Positions 27,246-36,557 are shown, numbered from the stretch's first letter. The stretch is 64,000 bases of DNA from Paraburkholderia fungorum (GCF_900099835.1 NZ_FNKP01000002.1:1426001-1490000); one strand, 5' to 3'. The notes: generated by a model not told the origin, from the sequence alone. Numbers and translations are program-made.

Positions 27246-29201
27246 ATGAAAATATCGTTACCGCCGCCGCATGGGCGTCCGAACCGCGTCTACCCGCCGG
27301 GCACGCCGAGCCTGCACGGTCTCGCGTCGATCATTACCGGCGTGGTGGTGGTGTGCGGGCTTTATTTCGCGCGCGAGGTGCTGATTCCGATCACGCTGTC
27401 GGTGATGCTGAGCTTCCTGCTCGCGCCGCTCGTGCAGATGCTGCGGCGCTTTCACATGGGGCAGTTGCCGTCCATTTTCATCGCGGTGCTGTTTGCGCTG
27501 GCGTCGTTGCTGGCGGTCGGCGCGCTGATCGGCGCGCAGCTGGTGCAACTGGCCGGCGATCTGCCGCAGTATCAGGTGGCGATCGAGCAGAAGATCGAAA
27601 CGATTCAGGAAAAGACCGTAGGCCGCGCCGACTCGCTGATGAGCCGCGCCGCCGCGACCTTGCAACGCGTCGCGCCGTCCAAGCCGAATCCGCCGCGCCC
27701 GACCGGCCGTGCCGCGCGTAATGCGCCTGCGGTGCCGCAGCCGGTGGAAGTCCACGAGCCTGCGCCGACGCCGATGCAGCTTGCGCAGCGCGCGTTGTCG
27801 CCGGCTATTGCGCCGATCGAGACGACGTTCATCGTGCTGGTCGTGACGATCTTCATTCTTCTGCAACGCGAGGATTTGCGCGACCGGCTGATCAGCCTGT
27901 TCGGCTCACGCGATCTGCACCGCACCACCACCGCGATCAACGACGCCGCTGTGCGGCTCTCGCGCTACTTCGTCGCGCAACTCGGCGTGAATCTGAGCGC
28001 GGGCGGGACCATCGCGATCGGGCTGGCGATCATCGGCGTGCCGGGCGCGCTGCTGTTCGGCGTGATTGCCGCGCTGCTGCGTTTTGTGCCGTATATCGGC
28101 ATTTGGATCGCGGCGATTCTCGCGGTCTTTCTTGCCGCCGCGATCCAGCCGCAATGGACGATGGCGGTGTATACGCTGATCCTTTTTATCGTCGTCGACG
28201 TGGTCGCGGGGCAGATTGCCGAGCCGCTTCTGTACGGTCATCGCTCGGGGCTGTCGCCGCTGGCGGTGGTCGTTGCTGCGATCTTCTGGAGCTGGCTGTG
28301 GGGGCCGATTGGCCTCGTGCTGTCCACCCCGCTGACGCTGTGTGTGGTCACGCTGGGCCGCTATGCCGATCGGCTGAACTTCCTCACGGTGCTGCTCGGC
28401 GATCAGCCTGCGCTCACGCCCGCGCAGAACTTTTATCAGCGGCTGCTCGCGGACGATCCGCACGAGGCGATCGTGCAGGCCGAGCGCTTGCTGCGCGAGA
28501 TGTCGCTGATCGATTACTACGACAACGTCGCGCTCGAAGGCCTGAAGCTGGCCCGCAACGACGCGATGCGCGGGGTGCTGATGCCCGACCAGTTGCAGCG
28601 GATCAACGACGCGCTGGTCGATATCGTCGAGAACCTCGAAATCGCGGATGGATTGCCGGACCGGCTGACGCGCAGCGAGCCTGCGGATACCGCGAGTGCG
28701 CTGCTGGCGTCGGCATCGGCGGATCTGTCGGAGCAGCACGACAGCCATATCGCGGCACGTTCGCGCGAGCAGCAGGAGAGCGCGAAATCGTCGGTGCTGT
28801 GCGTGCCGGGACGCGGCGCGTTCGACGAAGTCACGACCGCGATCGCGGTGCAACTGCTCGGCCGCCACGGACTCGCGCCGATGATGGCCACCCACTCCGG
28901 CTATCGCAGCGCGCGCGCCGACGAGCCGAGCTTCAAGGACACACCGATCATCTGCATCGTCTCGCTCGATGCGCCGGAGTCGCCGCCGTATCTGCGTAAC
29001 ATGCTGCGCCGCACGCGCGAATGGCGGCCACGGGCGACGCTGGTGGTCGGCGTTGGCGGCTTGACTGAAGGCGGTGCTGAGTTGGGCGCGACTGGCGCGT
29101 CGCATGCAGCGCCGAGTTTTCGCGCGATGATCGAGGAATGCCAGGTCGCGGTGGGTGCGCAGCATGGGCGGGTGGCGGCGCAGGTGGGGGGTGGGGATTA
29201 G
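27246..29201 (+). CDS. AI-2E (PerM/TqsA) family transporter with long C-terminal domain
   Basis: 651 residues from ATG at 27246, nearly twice the usual 350-400. Helices start at about residue 18. A Pro-rich insertion at about 140-180 follows the third helix. The conserved AI-2E block (LRFVPYIGIWIAAILAVF, then AEPLLYGHRSGLSPLAVV) lies around 275-350. Beyond residue 400 there is a soluble region of about 240 residues: a helical part (HEAIVQAERLLREMSLIDYY) and an alpha/beta-looking part starting SSVLCVPGRGAFDEV. Family members export AI-2 or exchange sodium/protons; which applies here is unknown. The start is supported by the signal-like first helix and poor upstream coding. Confidence 0.82.
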   Translation: MKISLPPPHGRPNRVYPPGTPSLHGLASIITGVVVVCGLYFAREVLIPITLSVMLSFLLAPLVQMLRRFHMGQLPSIFIAVLFALASLLAVGALIGAQLVQLAGDLPQYQVAIEQKIETIQEKTVGRADSLMSRAAATLQRVAPSKPNPPRPTGRAARNAPAVPQPVEVHEPAPTPMQLAQRALSPAIAPIETTFIVLVVTIFILLQREDLRDRLISLFGSRDLHRTTTAINDAAVRLSRYFVAQLGVNLSAGGTIAIGLAIIGVPGALLFGVIAALLRFVPYIGIWIAAILAVFLAAAIQPQWTMAVYTLILFIVVDVVAGQIAEPLLYGHRSGLSPLAVVVAAIFWSWLWGPIGLVLSTPLTLCVVTLGRYADRLNFLTVLLGDQPALTPAQNFYQRLLADDPHEAIVQAERLLREMSLIDYYDNVALEGLKLARNDAMRGVLMPDQLQRINDALVDIVENLEIADGLPDRLTRSEPADTASALLASASADLSEQHDSHIAARSREQQESAKSSVLCVPGRGAFDEVTTAIAVQLLGRHGLAPMMATHSGYRSARADEPSFKDTPIICIVSLDAPESPPYLRNMLRRTREWRPRATLVVGVGGLTEGGAELGATGASHAAPSFRAMIEECQVAVGAQHGRVAAQVGGGD

Positions 29202-29233
29202 GGCGTACCGGTTTTCCCGGAGGAAGTGCAAAG

Positions 29234-29266
29234 GCCGCGAGCGCGTCAGCGCATCGCGGCTTTTTT
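29234..29266 (+). terminator. Terminator after the AI-2E transporter gene
   Basis: GCCGCGA-GCGC pairs with GCGC-(A)-TCGCGGC around a GTCA loop and is followed by six Ts (29261-29266). It lies 32 bases after the stop. Confidence 0.8.
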
Positions 29267-29452
29267 AATGCCTGATTCGCCACTCCGGTTTCCAAACGCT
29301 CATCCCCGTTGTACCCAAAATGAGGACAGCGCTTCTCGCCTACTGCCGCATACTTTCTCCATCGATTCACGCCGCGTCGCATCCAGAACCTGAACAATAT
29401 TCGCCGGCGTGCAATCCTCAGCATCGAAAAACAGCAACCATCGGAGACACTG

Positions 29453-31159
29453 GTGAGCCGCCCCTTCAAGCCCTATCCCTTTTCGCCCCGCCACTACGTC
29501 GGCGAGGTGCCGCCGCTAGTCGGGGCACACGACCCTGAAAAACGCGCGGTAGCGATTGTCGGCGGCGGCCCGGTCGGGCTGACGCTCGCACTCGCGCTGG
29601 CTCGCCATAACGTGCGCTCGGTGCTGATCGAAGCCGACGACAGCGTATGCACCGGTAGCCGCGCCATCTGCATTTCGCGGCGCAGCCTGGAGATATTCAA
29701 ACGCCTTGGCGTGGTCGACGGCTTTCTGCAAAAAGGTCTGCCGTGGACCGGCGGCCGCAGCTTCTATCGCGACGCCGAAGTGTTCCGTTTTGCGATGCAT
29801 CAGGATGACGAGCAGTCGTTGCCGCCGATGATCAACATCGCCCAATACCAGATCGAGCAGTTGCTGCTCGACGAGGTTGAAAAGCACCCGGATCTGATCG
29901 GGATCCGCTGGCAAACACGGGTAACGGGCATCGAGCAGAAGCCCAAAGGCGGCGCCGCACTTGTGCTGCAAACCGGCGACATCGGCTGGACGATGGACGC
30001 GGACTGGATCGTCGCGTGCGACGGCGGACGCAGCACGATCCGCGACGCGCTCGGTTTGAAGCTGACTGGCACGACCTACGAAGGCCGCTACGTGATCGTA
30101 GACATCGAACTGGACAGCGCGCGCGCCACCGAACGTCTCGCGTATTTCGATCCGCCATCGAATCCCGGCTCGACCGTGCTCGTGCACAAACAGCCGGACA
30201 ACGTGTGGCGCATCGACTATCAGTTGCGCGACGACGAAGACCCCGACGCCGCCATCGCCCCGGAAAACGTGATGCCGCGCGTGCAAAGCCTGCTCGACTC
30301 CATGGGCGAGACCGGCGCGTGGTCGCCAATCTGGATCACCGTCTACAAAGCCAATGCGTTGACGCTCGAACGATACCGGTACGGCTCGGTGTTCTTCGCG
30401 GGCGACGCCGCGCATCTGGTGCCGATCTTCGGCGTGCGCGGCGCGAATTCCGGTATCGACGATGCCGATAATCTCGGCTGGAAACTCGGATGTGTTGTCA
30501 ACGGCACGGCGTCGCCGGGTTTGCTCGATAGCTACAGCGACGAGCGCGTATTCGCCGCGCGCGAAAATCTGAGTTACGGAATGAAGAGTACGGAGTTCAT
30601 GGCGCCCCCGTCGTTCGCCTTCGACCTGATGCGCACCGCCGTGCTTGGGCTCGCCGGGAAGCACGAGGCCGTGCGTCCGCTGATCAATCCGCGGCAGACG
30701 CATGCGATCGCGTACCTGAATTCGCCGCTGAACGCGGCGACGGACGACACGTTCAGTTGCGGCCCGAAGCCTGGCACCGTGCTGCCGGAATGCCGGCTGC
30801 TCAGGCGCGCGGACGACGGTACGAATACCGCGATCCATCTGACGGATCTTCTCGGCCCGTGCTTCACTGCGCTGCGCTTCGATGACAAAACCGCGCCAGA
30901 CGACGCGTGGCTGCAATTGCAACGAACATTGGCAGACCGGCGTATCAAGTTGCAGACGGTGAAGCTGACAAAAATCGACATGCCCAACATGACATGCCCA
31001 CATGCAATCGATCAAACCGGCCGCCTGCACGAGATGTTCGACGCCACACCCGGCACCGTCTACCTGATCCGGCCCGATGGTCATGTGCTTGCCCGCTGGC
31101 GCAACGGCAATGCGCAAACCGTACTGCACACGCTGACCGCTACGCTGGCTTGCCAATAA
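29453..31159 (+). CDS. FAD-dependent aromatic monooxygenase (MhpA/PobA-like flavoprotein)
   Basis: 568 residues from a GTG with GGAG eight bases upstream. The FAD-binding loop VAIVGGGPVGLTLALAL, the DG motif VACDGGRSTIRDALG and the GD motif FFAGDAAHLVPIFGVRGANSG define class A flavoprotein hydroxylases. The C-terminal 150 residues resemble the thioredoxin-like domain of phenol hydroxylase-type enzymes. It should hydroxylate an aromatic or similar substrate with NAD(P)H and oxygen. The DUF2783 gene follows 37 bases later. No ring-cleavage genes are near, so the substrate is unknown. Confidence 0.88.
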   Translation: MSRPFKPYPFSPRHYVGEVPPLVGAHDPEKRAVAIVGGGPVGLTLALALARHNVRSVLIEADDSVCTGSRAICISRRSLEIFKRLGVVDGFLQKGLPWTGGRSFYRDAEVFRFAMHQDDEQSLPPMINIAQYQIEQLLLDEVEKHPDLIGIRWQTRVTGIEQKPKGGAALVLQTGDIGWTMDADWIVACDGGRSTIRDALGLKLTGTTYEGRYVIVDIELDSARATERLAYFDPPSNPGSTVLVHKQPDNVWRIDYQLRDDEDPDAAIAPENVMPRVQSLLDSMGETGAWSPIWITVYKANALTLERYRYGSVFFAGDAAHLVPIFGVRGANSGIDDADNLGWKLGCVVNGTASPGLLDSYSDERVFAARENLSYGMKSTEFMAPPSFAFDLMRTAVLGLAGKHEAVRPLINPRQTHAIAYLNSPLNAATDDTFSCGPKPGTVLPECRLLRRADDGTNTAIHLTDLLGPCFTALRFDDKTAPDDAWLQLQRTLADRRIKLQTVKLTKIDMPNMTCPHAIDQTGRLHEMFDATPGTVYLIRPDGHVLARWRNGNAQTVLHTLTATLACQ

Positions 31160-31196
31160 TCCGACGGATCGAACGCATTAGAAAGGACCTCACCTC

Positions 31197-31406
31197 ATGA
31201 CCGATAGCGATCTCGACCTCGTCTACACGACGCTCTGTCAAACCCTCACCGCCGAAGGCGAGGCGCAAGCCCCGCTTTATCTCGCACGCCTCGCGCTGCT
31301 CTGTATGACCGAATTCGACGACCCGCAACGGGCATTGTCGTTGATCGAAGCGGCGAAATTGCCTGCGTCGACGGAAGTCGCGGCAGTCGCTGCGGGAGCG
31401 CCGTAA
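31197..31406 (+). CDS. DUF2783-like small protein next to the flavin monooxygenase
   Basis: 69 residues. ATG at 31197 has GAAAGGA upstream. The protein is all-helical and acidic in its first half, starting MTDSDLDLVYTTLCQTL and containing LARLALLCMTEFDDPQRAL. The pattern matches the short DUF2783 proteins that follow flavin monooxygenase genes in Burkholderiales. The function is unknown; a chaperone or subunit role for the monooxygenase is suggested only by the gene pairing. Confidence 0.7.
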   Translation: MTDSDLDLVYTTLCQTLTAEGEAQAPLYLARLALLCMTEFDDPQRALSLIEAAKLPASTEVAAVAAGAP

Positions 31407-31410
31407 CCAG

Positions 31411-31445
31411 CAAAAAGCCGCCGTGCAGCAATTGCACAGCGGCTT
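31411..31445 (-). terminator. Minus-strand terminator of the aminotransferase/aldolase/reductase operon
   Basis: AAGCCGC (31415-31421) pairs with GCGGCTT (31439-31445), with an inner GTGCA/TGCAC pairing. On the minus strand it is followed by Ts (31412-31416). It also lies just after the DUF2783 stop and may slow plus-strand transcripts. Confidence 0.75.
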
Positions 31446-31472
31446 CGCGACCCATCCTCAACCTTCAACCAG

Positions 31473-32453
31473 TTACGCCGGATACAACCCCAACGTCCGC
31501 GCATGCAAACGCGCGAGACCGAGCAGTGCGTCCGTGAACGGCGTCGGCACTTGCGTCAGTTGCCCGAGTTCGCGCACCGCGCCCACCAGCGCGTCCAGTT
31601 CGATCGCCTTGCCCGCCTGCACATCCTGCAACATCGACGTTTTCATCGCGCCGAGCTTCAGCGTGACTTCGTGACGATCTGCCGGGTCCTGATTGATCGG
31701 AATGCCGAAACGTGCGCCGATTTCCTTGGCCTCCAGCATGATGTTCGTGACGAATCCTCGTACGAGTTCATCGCCGAGAATCCGGTCGGTCGTCGCGCCG
31801 GTGATCGCGCTGACCGGGTTCATCGTCATGTTGCCCCACAGTTTGTACCAGACGTCGCGCTGGATCTGCGCAGACATCGTCGCGTTGAAGCCCGCTGCGA
31901 CCAGTGCCGCGGTCAGCGCCTCGACGCGTGCGCTCGGCTGCCCCGACGCCTCGCCGAGAATCAACCCGTTGCCCTGATGATGCCGTATCACGCCAGGCGC
32001 ATCGACGAGACAGCTTGCATGCACCACGCAGCCGACTGTCTGCGCGCCCGGAATGGCCGCGGCAATCGCGCCGTCGGGATCGATCGACTTCAATCGCTGG
32101 CCCGCGAAGTCGCGCCCGAGTCCGTCGCAGAACCACCATGGCACGCCATTCATCGCCGTCAGCACGATGGTTTCCGGGCCGAGCAGCGGCGCAATTTGCG
32201 CGGCCACCGACGCCATCGCCGGCCCCTTGACCGCGACCACGACGAGATCCTGCACGCCGAGGTCCGCAGGCTTTTCGCTGGCGTTCACCTTCACCGTGCG
32301 CGTGACATCGCCTTCGATCAACCGCAAGCCGTCACGTTGCAACGCGGCAAGCGTCGCGCCTCTCGCCACCACGCCCACTTCGTGACCGGCCTGCGCGAGC
32401 CGCACGCCCATCCAGCCGCCAATCGCGCCCGCGCCGTAAATAACCACTTTCAT
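31473..32453 (-). CDS. 2-dehydropantoate 2-reductase-family (ApbA/PanE) oxidoreductase
   Basis: 326 residues from ATG at 32453. VVIYGAGAIGGWMGVRLAQAG is the NADP-binding Rossmann loop. AVKGPAM, the NGVPWW segment and WYKLWGNMTMNPVSAIT, which contains the catalytic Lys, define the ApbA/PanE family. True PanE makes pantoate for coenzyme A, but many paralogues reduce other 2-keto acids. Its position as last gene of a cassette with an aminotransferase and a class II aldolase, away from panB/panC, argues for a specialised substrate. It ends at a terminator. Confidence 0.85.
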   Translation of the reverse strand: MKVVIYGAGAIGGWMGVRLAQAGHEVGVVARGATLAALQRDGLRLIEGDVTRTVKVNASEKPADLGVQDLVVVAVKGPAMASVAAQIAPLLGPETIVLTAMNGVPWWFCDGLGRDFAGQRLKSIDPDGAIAAAIPGAQTVGCVVHASCLVDAPGVIRHHQGNGLILGEASGQPSARVEALTAALVAAGFNATMSAQIQRDVWYKLWGNMTMNPVSAITGATTDRILGDELVRGFVTNIMLEAKEIGARFGIPINQDPADRHEVTLKLGAMKTSMLQDVQAGKAIELDALVGAVRELGQLTQVPTPFTDALLGLARLHARTLGLYPA

Positions 32454-32491
32454 CGCTTCGATCCTTGAACTTGTAGTCAGTGAATTCGCTG

Positions 32492-33283
32492 TCAATCCCG
32501 GTAGCTTGCGTCGATGCGATCCACGCGCCGCACCAGCGCATCGAACACATCCTGACCGGCGCCGTGACGAGGGTCGAACTGCAACGCGTCGCGCGAACAG
32601 CGAATCGCCACCTCTTCCGGCACGGGCCGCGCGCGTCCCATCGAGAACGTCGCCATCTGGATTTCGCACGCGCGATTGAGCGTCCACAACACCGCAAAAG
32701 TTTGCGGCAACGTGTGGCCCCACGCAAGCAGCCCATGATTGCGCAGGATCACCGCCTGTTTATCGCCGATATGTTCGAGCAGACGCGGCCCCTCCTCCGC
32801 ATGCACGGTGATGCCCTCGAAATCGTGATACGCGATACGGTCGTGCAATTGTGCGCTGTAGAAGTTGGTCTGCTGCAAGCCGTCTTCCAGACATGCGACG
32901 GCCACGCCCGCCGTGGTGTGCGTGTGCATGACGCAGTGCGCGTCCGGCAAGCCTTCGTGAATCGCCGCATGCACGACGAACCCCGCCGGATTCACCGGAT
33001 ACGGCGAGTGATCGAGCACCCGACCGTGCGCGTCGATCTTCACGAGATTGCTTGCCGTCACTTCGCTGTAGTGCAGTCCGAACGGATTGATCAGGAACTG
33101 CCGCTCGCCACCGCTCACGCTGGCGGGAACGCGCAACGTGATGTGGTTGTAGATCATCTCGGTCCAGCCGAGCATGTCGAAAATCCGGTAACACGCGGCC
33201 AGTTGCACGCGTGCCTGCCATTCGTCCGGGTGCATCGCGTGATGCTTTTGCGGGCTCGCCGGTTGTGGTTCGAGGGTGCTCAT
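32492..33283 (-). CDS. Class II aldolase/adducin-family protein
   Basis: 263 residues. The ATG at 33283 has GGAG seven bases upstream and is preferred to the ATG at 33295. Zinc-ligand motifs are visible: HTHTTAGVAVA for the first histidines and LRNHGLLAWG for the third. The NHITLRVP motif near residue 50 is typical of the adducin-like group that includes L-fuculose-1-phosphate aldolase and several decarboxylases. The substrate is unknown. The gene lies between the aminotransferase (43 bases upstream) and the reductase (38 bases downstream) in one operon. Confidence 0.88.
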   Translation of the reverse strand: MSTLEPQPASPQKHHAMHPDEWQARVQLAACYRIFDMLGWTEMIYNHITLRVPASVSGGERQFLINPFGLHYSEVTASNLVKIDAHGRVLDHSPYPVNPAGFVVHAAIHEGLPDAHCVMHTHTTAGVAVACLEDGLQQTNFYSAQLHDRIAYHDFEGITVHAEEGPRLLEHIGDKQAVILRNHGLLAWGHTLPQTFAVLWTLNRACEIQMATFSMGRARPVPEEVAIRCSRDALQFDPRHGAGQDVFDALVRRVDRIDASYRD

Positions 33284-33326
33284 CAACGTCTCCATGTTTA
33301 TAGTCTCGCGAGCCCGGGTGCGGGCC

Positions 33327-34526
33327 TTATGCGCCCGACACCACCGCCGCGATCGACGACGCCACATAACCGGCGTTGCGTGCATTCAGGCCCGCCACGC
33401 ACATGCGCCCCGAGCGCAGCACATACACCGCGTATTCGCTGCGCAAGCGCTCGACCTGTGATTCGCTCAACCCGGTGTAGGTGAACATGCCGCGCTGTGC
33501 GACGTAACGCTCGCGCATCACTTCATCGACCCGGCCCGCGAGGCCCGCGTGAATCGTGCCGCGCATGGTAAGAATGCGCTCGCGCATGGTGGCGAGTTCG
33601 CTTTCCCATGACGCGCGCAGCGTTGAATCAGCGAGCACGTTGGCTACAAGCCGCGCGCCGTGAGTCGGCGGATTGCTGTAATTTGCACGTACCGCCGACA
33701 TCAATTGTCCCTGCACGCGCCCCGCCTCTTCCGCGCTTTTGCACACCACGCTCAACGCGCCGCAGCGCTCGCCATACAGCGAGAAATTCTTCGAGAACGA
33801 ATTCGCGACGATCATCGGCACGCCTGCGTCGGCGAGCAGACGCACGCAGGCGGCGTCTTCTTCGAGACCCGCGCCGAAACCCTGGTACGCCATATCGACG
33901 AACGCGATCAGCTTGCGGCGCTGCAAGACAGGCACCAGTTCCGTCCATTGCGCCGGACTCAGGTCGACACCGGTCGGGTTATGGCAGCACGCGTGCAGCA
34001 GCACGACGCTCTGTTCCGGGAGACCCGCGATCGTGTCGATCATGTCGGCGAAACGCAGGCCGCCCGTTTGCGCGTCGTAGTACGGATAGGTGTTGACCGT
34101 CAGCCCTGCACCTTCGAACACGACGCGATGATTTTCCCAACTCGGATCGCTGATCCACATCTGCGAGCCGGGGAAATAGCGCTTCAGGAAGTCCGCGCCG
34201 ACCTTCAGCGCACCCGATCCGCCCAGCGTTTGCAGTGTGGCGATGCGGCCTGCGGCACGCGCTTCGTTATGTTCGCCGAACACCAGCGCCTGCGCGGTGT
34301 CGCGATAGAGCGGCAAGCCCGCCATCGGCAGATACGAGCGCGGGCCGATCGAATCGAGCAACGCGGTCTCGGCACGGCGCACGGCATCCATCACGGGCAG
34401 CTTGCCTGCATCGTCGAAATAGATGCCGATGCTCAAGTTGACCTTGTTGGGCCGGGGATCCAGTTGGAAGTCTTCGTTCAGGCTCAGAATCGGGTCGCCT
34501 GGGTACGCGGGAATGTGGTCGAACAT
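33327..34526 (-). CDS. Aromatic/aspartate-type aminotransferase (class I, PLP)
   Basis: 399 residues from ATG at 34526. The protein begins MFDHIPAYPGDPILSLNEDF as in TyrB/AspC. LHACCHNPTGVDL and SFSKNFSLYGERCGAL, with the Lys that binds pyridoxal phosphate, are family signatures, as is the PVLQRRKLIAFVDMAYQGFG motif. It transfers amino groups between aromatic amino acids, aspartate or glutamate and their 2-keto acids. First gene of the cassette with the aldolase and reductase. The region upstream is shared with a divergent LysR regulator that may control it. Confidence 0.9.
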   Translation of the reverse strand: MFDHIPAYPGDPILSLNEDFQLDPRPNKVNLSIGIYFDDAGKLPVMDAVRRAETALLDSIGPRSYLPMAGLPLYRDTAQALVFGEHNEARAAGRIATLQTLGGSGALKVGADFLKRYFPGSQMWISDPSWENHRVVFEGAGLTVNTYPYYDAQTGGLRFADMIDTIAGLPEQSVVLLHACCHNPTGVDLSPAQWTELVPVLQRRKLIAFVDMAYQGFGAGLEEDAACVRLLADAGVPMIVANSFSKNFSLYGERCGALSVVCKSAEEAGRVQGQLMSAVRANYSNPPTHGARLVANVLADSTLRASWESELATMRERILTMRGTIHAGLAGRVDEVMRERYVAQRGMFTYTGLSESQVERLRSEYAVYVLRSGRMCVAGLNARNAGYVASSIAAVVSGA

Positions 34527-34742
34527 GACAAGTCCTTGAATGCGGGCTTCGGCCAAAACGGTCGCGAAGCTGTTTTGATGCTGTCTCTATGCGATTTTAA
34601 CGAGGTCTGATCGCAACCTGCCTTTGAACGGACCTGCCTTTCACAACGCCTGGAGCGACGTGGAAGTCTAAGCGCGTTTGGCCGTACGCGTCGATTTGCA
34701 CGAGTGTCGGTCAACGTCGCTTTGCACACAATCAATCGATTT

Positions 34743-34771
34743 TTCACGATTGTTAAGTTTTTCTTTAGAAT
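34743..34771 (+). promoter_or_regulatory. Promoter predicting a leaderless LysR transcript
   Basis: TTCACG (34743-34748) and TAGAAT (34766-34771) are 17 bases apart. The -10 ends six bases before the A of the start codon at 34778, so transcription should begin at or next to the ATG. No Shine-Dalgarno is present in the T-rich DNA in front of it. Confidence 0.5.
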
Positions 34772-34777
34772 CGAACG

Positions 34778-35734
34778 ATGCCACTCACTCGCGTCACCAT
34801 CCGTCAATTCGAGGCGTTTCTCGCCATCGTCGATCTGCATAGCATCGGTGCGGCGGCGGAGCGGCTCGGGCTGACTTCGTCGGCGGTCAGCCAGTTGCTG
34901 GCCGACCTCGAAACGGAACTCGGTTTTCGCCTGTTCGACCGGACCACGCGGCGCGTCAATCTGTCGAGCGCGGGGCAGGATTTTCTGTCGTCGGCGGAAT
35001 CGGTGTTGCGCTACGTGCGCGCCGCCGCGCAATCCGCCGACGATATCCGCAATCGCGCGGCGGGTATCGTGCGGGTGGGCGCGCCGCTGGTGCTGGCCGC
35101 CACCGCGTTGCCCGCCGCGATCGCCGACTATGGGCGCGACAAACCGAAGGTGGTGGTGCGTATCTGCGATACGGTGGTCGAGCAACTGGTGGAGCGAGTC
35201 GAAAGCGGCGACGTCGATCTCGCCATCGGCCCCGACCGGCAAAGCGGCACACGCGTGCGCTGCGAACCGGCGTTCGCCAGTCCGTGGGTGATGTGGTGCG
35301 CGCCGACGCATCCGCTCAACACGCGACGTCGCGTGCAGTGGCAGCATCTGCGCGACGTGCCGATTGTCGCCACGGGCCGCGACCACGAGCGCGCGGTCGG
35401 GCAAATGCTCGCCAATCTTCCGGTGGAGGCCCGCATCATTCCGGTGGATGTGGTGGACAACGTCACCACGGCTTTCGGGCTCGCCGCGCAGGGACTGGCC
35501 GTCACGCTCGCGCCGGCCTACGTCGCGCCGCTCGCGCGCACGTTCGGGCTGGTGATAAAGCGCATCGTCGATCCTGAAACGATCCGCGAAGTCTGCGTGT
35601 ATCGCTCGACGGAACGCGCGCTGTCGCCGCCCGCCGACGGCTTTGCGGAATTCATCGCACCGTGGCTGAAGCGTTGGGATCGCGAAACGCAGGCTTTTGC
35701 GCGGCAGCGCAATAAAAACGGCGGCCCGGAATGA
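34778..35734 (+). CDS. LysR-family transcriptional regulator
   Basis: 318 residues. N-terminal winged helix-turn-helix: RQFEAFLAIVDLHSIGAAAE, then SSAVSQLLADLETELG. The substrate-binding domain starts near residue 92 (GIVRVGAPLVLAATALP) and ends in ALSPPADGFAEFIAPW. It is divergent from the aminotransferase/aldolase/reductase operon, the usual layout for a LysR that activates its neighbour and represses itself; the inducer is unknown. It is convergent with the LuxR-type gene, leaving only four bases between them. Confidence 0.9.
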   Translation: MPLTRVTIRQFEAFLAIVDLHSIGAAAERLGLTSSAVSQLLADLETELGFRLFDRTTRRVNLSSAGQDFLSSAESVLRYVRAAAQSADDIRNRAAGIVRVGAPLVLAATALPAAIADYGRDKPKVVVRICDTVVEQLVERVESGDVDLAIGPDRQSGTRVRCEPAFASPWVMWCAPTHPLNTRRRVQWQHLRDVPIVATGRDHERAVGQMLANLPVEARIIPVDVVDNVTTAFGLAAQGLAVTLAPAYVAPLARTFGLVIKRIVDPETIREVCVYRSTERALSPPADGFAEFIAPWLKRWDRETQAFARQRNKNGGPE

Positions 35735-35738
35735 CGGC

Positions 35739-36557
35739 TTAGGTTCGCTCCGGCGTCGAGCACAGCGCGAACAACTGCCGCTGATTCGAAATGCCGAGTC
35801 GCGCATAAGCGCGTTTCTGATACGTGACGACACTCGCCGGTTTGACGCCCATTCGCAGCGCGATTTCAGCAGCGCTCGCGCCTTCCAGCACACCGCGCAG
35901 CACATCGAGTTCGCGCGGCGTGAGCGCCGGACATGCGCGCCGAACCCGCGACAGCATCGCCACCGCCGGTCCCTGCTGATGCTGTCCATTAAGTGCGTAG
36001 TGGCTTTTAGCGGCGTGCGCGAACAGATGCGCGACGCTCTCAACCTGTTCGAGTTCGCGCGGCGCAAAGTTGCCGTATGCGCTGTCACGATAGAAATTGA
36101 TCGACAGCCAGACGCCGTCGACGGGTTGCGCAAGTAAGGACAGCCGGTCCGATACATTAGGCTGCGCGTAACAGGCCGCGCGATACGCTTCGTTTTCGAT
36201 CTCCGCGCTTTGCTGTTGGTGCAACAACAGCGTGTCGCGAGATTGCGTGCCCGACGTGCGGCCGATAATCGCCCGATTGCCGTCGAGCGCATAAAAGTGC
36301 GTCGCGTAACGCTCGGCGACGTCGCGCAAAAAGCGGCCGCCGCGATGATCCGCCGCCGACACCGTACGCGGCCGCGCGTCGAATTCATAGGCGAATACAG
36401 TGCATTGCGAAACCGGCAGCGTATCGCCGACGGTTGCCAGCATGCTTGCCGCGAGCGCATCGGCGTCGGCATGCGAGATCGCCATGACGAGATCGGTCGC
36501 ACGCGAGGTGCTGATCTGAGCGCTGCGGTTAGGTGGAGCGATGCGCCATGAACGCAT
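35739..36557 (-). CDS. LuxR-family regulator
   Basis: 272 residues. The C-terminal 60 residues are a GerE/LuxR helix-turn-helix (LTPRELDVLRGVLEGASAAE, then GVKPASVVTYQKRAYARLGI). The N-terminal 200 residues show no acyl-homoserine-lactone-binding signature I can recognise and no receiver domain. They look like a mixed alpha/beta sensory region, so this is an orphan LuxR protein of unknown ligand. It sits between a LysR gene and the receiver-kinase gene, and is not clearly in either unit. Confidence 0.85.
   Translation of the reverse strand: MRSWRIAPPNRSAQISTSRATDLVMAISHADADALAASMLATVGDTLPVSQCTVFAYEFDARPRTVSAADHRGGRFLRDVAERYATHFYALDGNRAIIGRTSGTQSRDTLLLHQQQSAEIENEAYRAACYAQPNVSDRLSLLAQPVDGVWLSINFYRDSAYGNFAPRELEQVESVAHLFAHAAKSHYALNGQHQQGPAVAMLSRVRRACPALTPRELDVLRGVLEGASAAEIALRMGVKPASVVTYQKRAYARLGISNQRQLFALCSTPERT

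Noticed and set aside
29320..29538. Small plus-strand open frame before the flavin monooxygenase
   Set aside because: No ribosome binding site or recognisable product, and it overlaps the true start at 29453.
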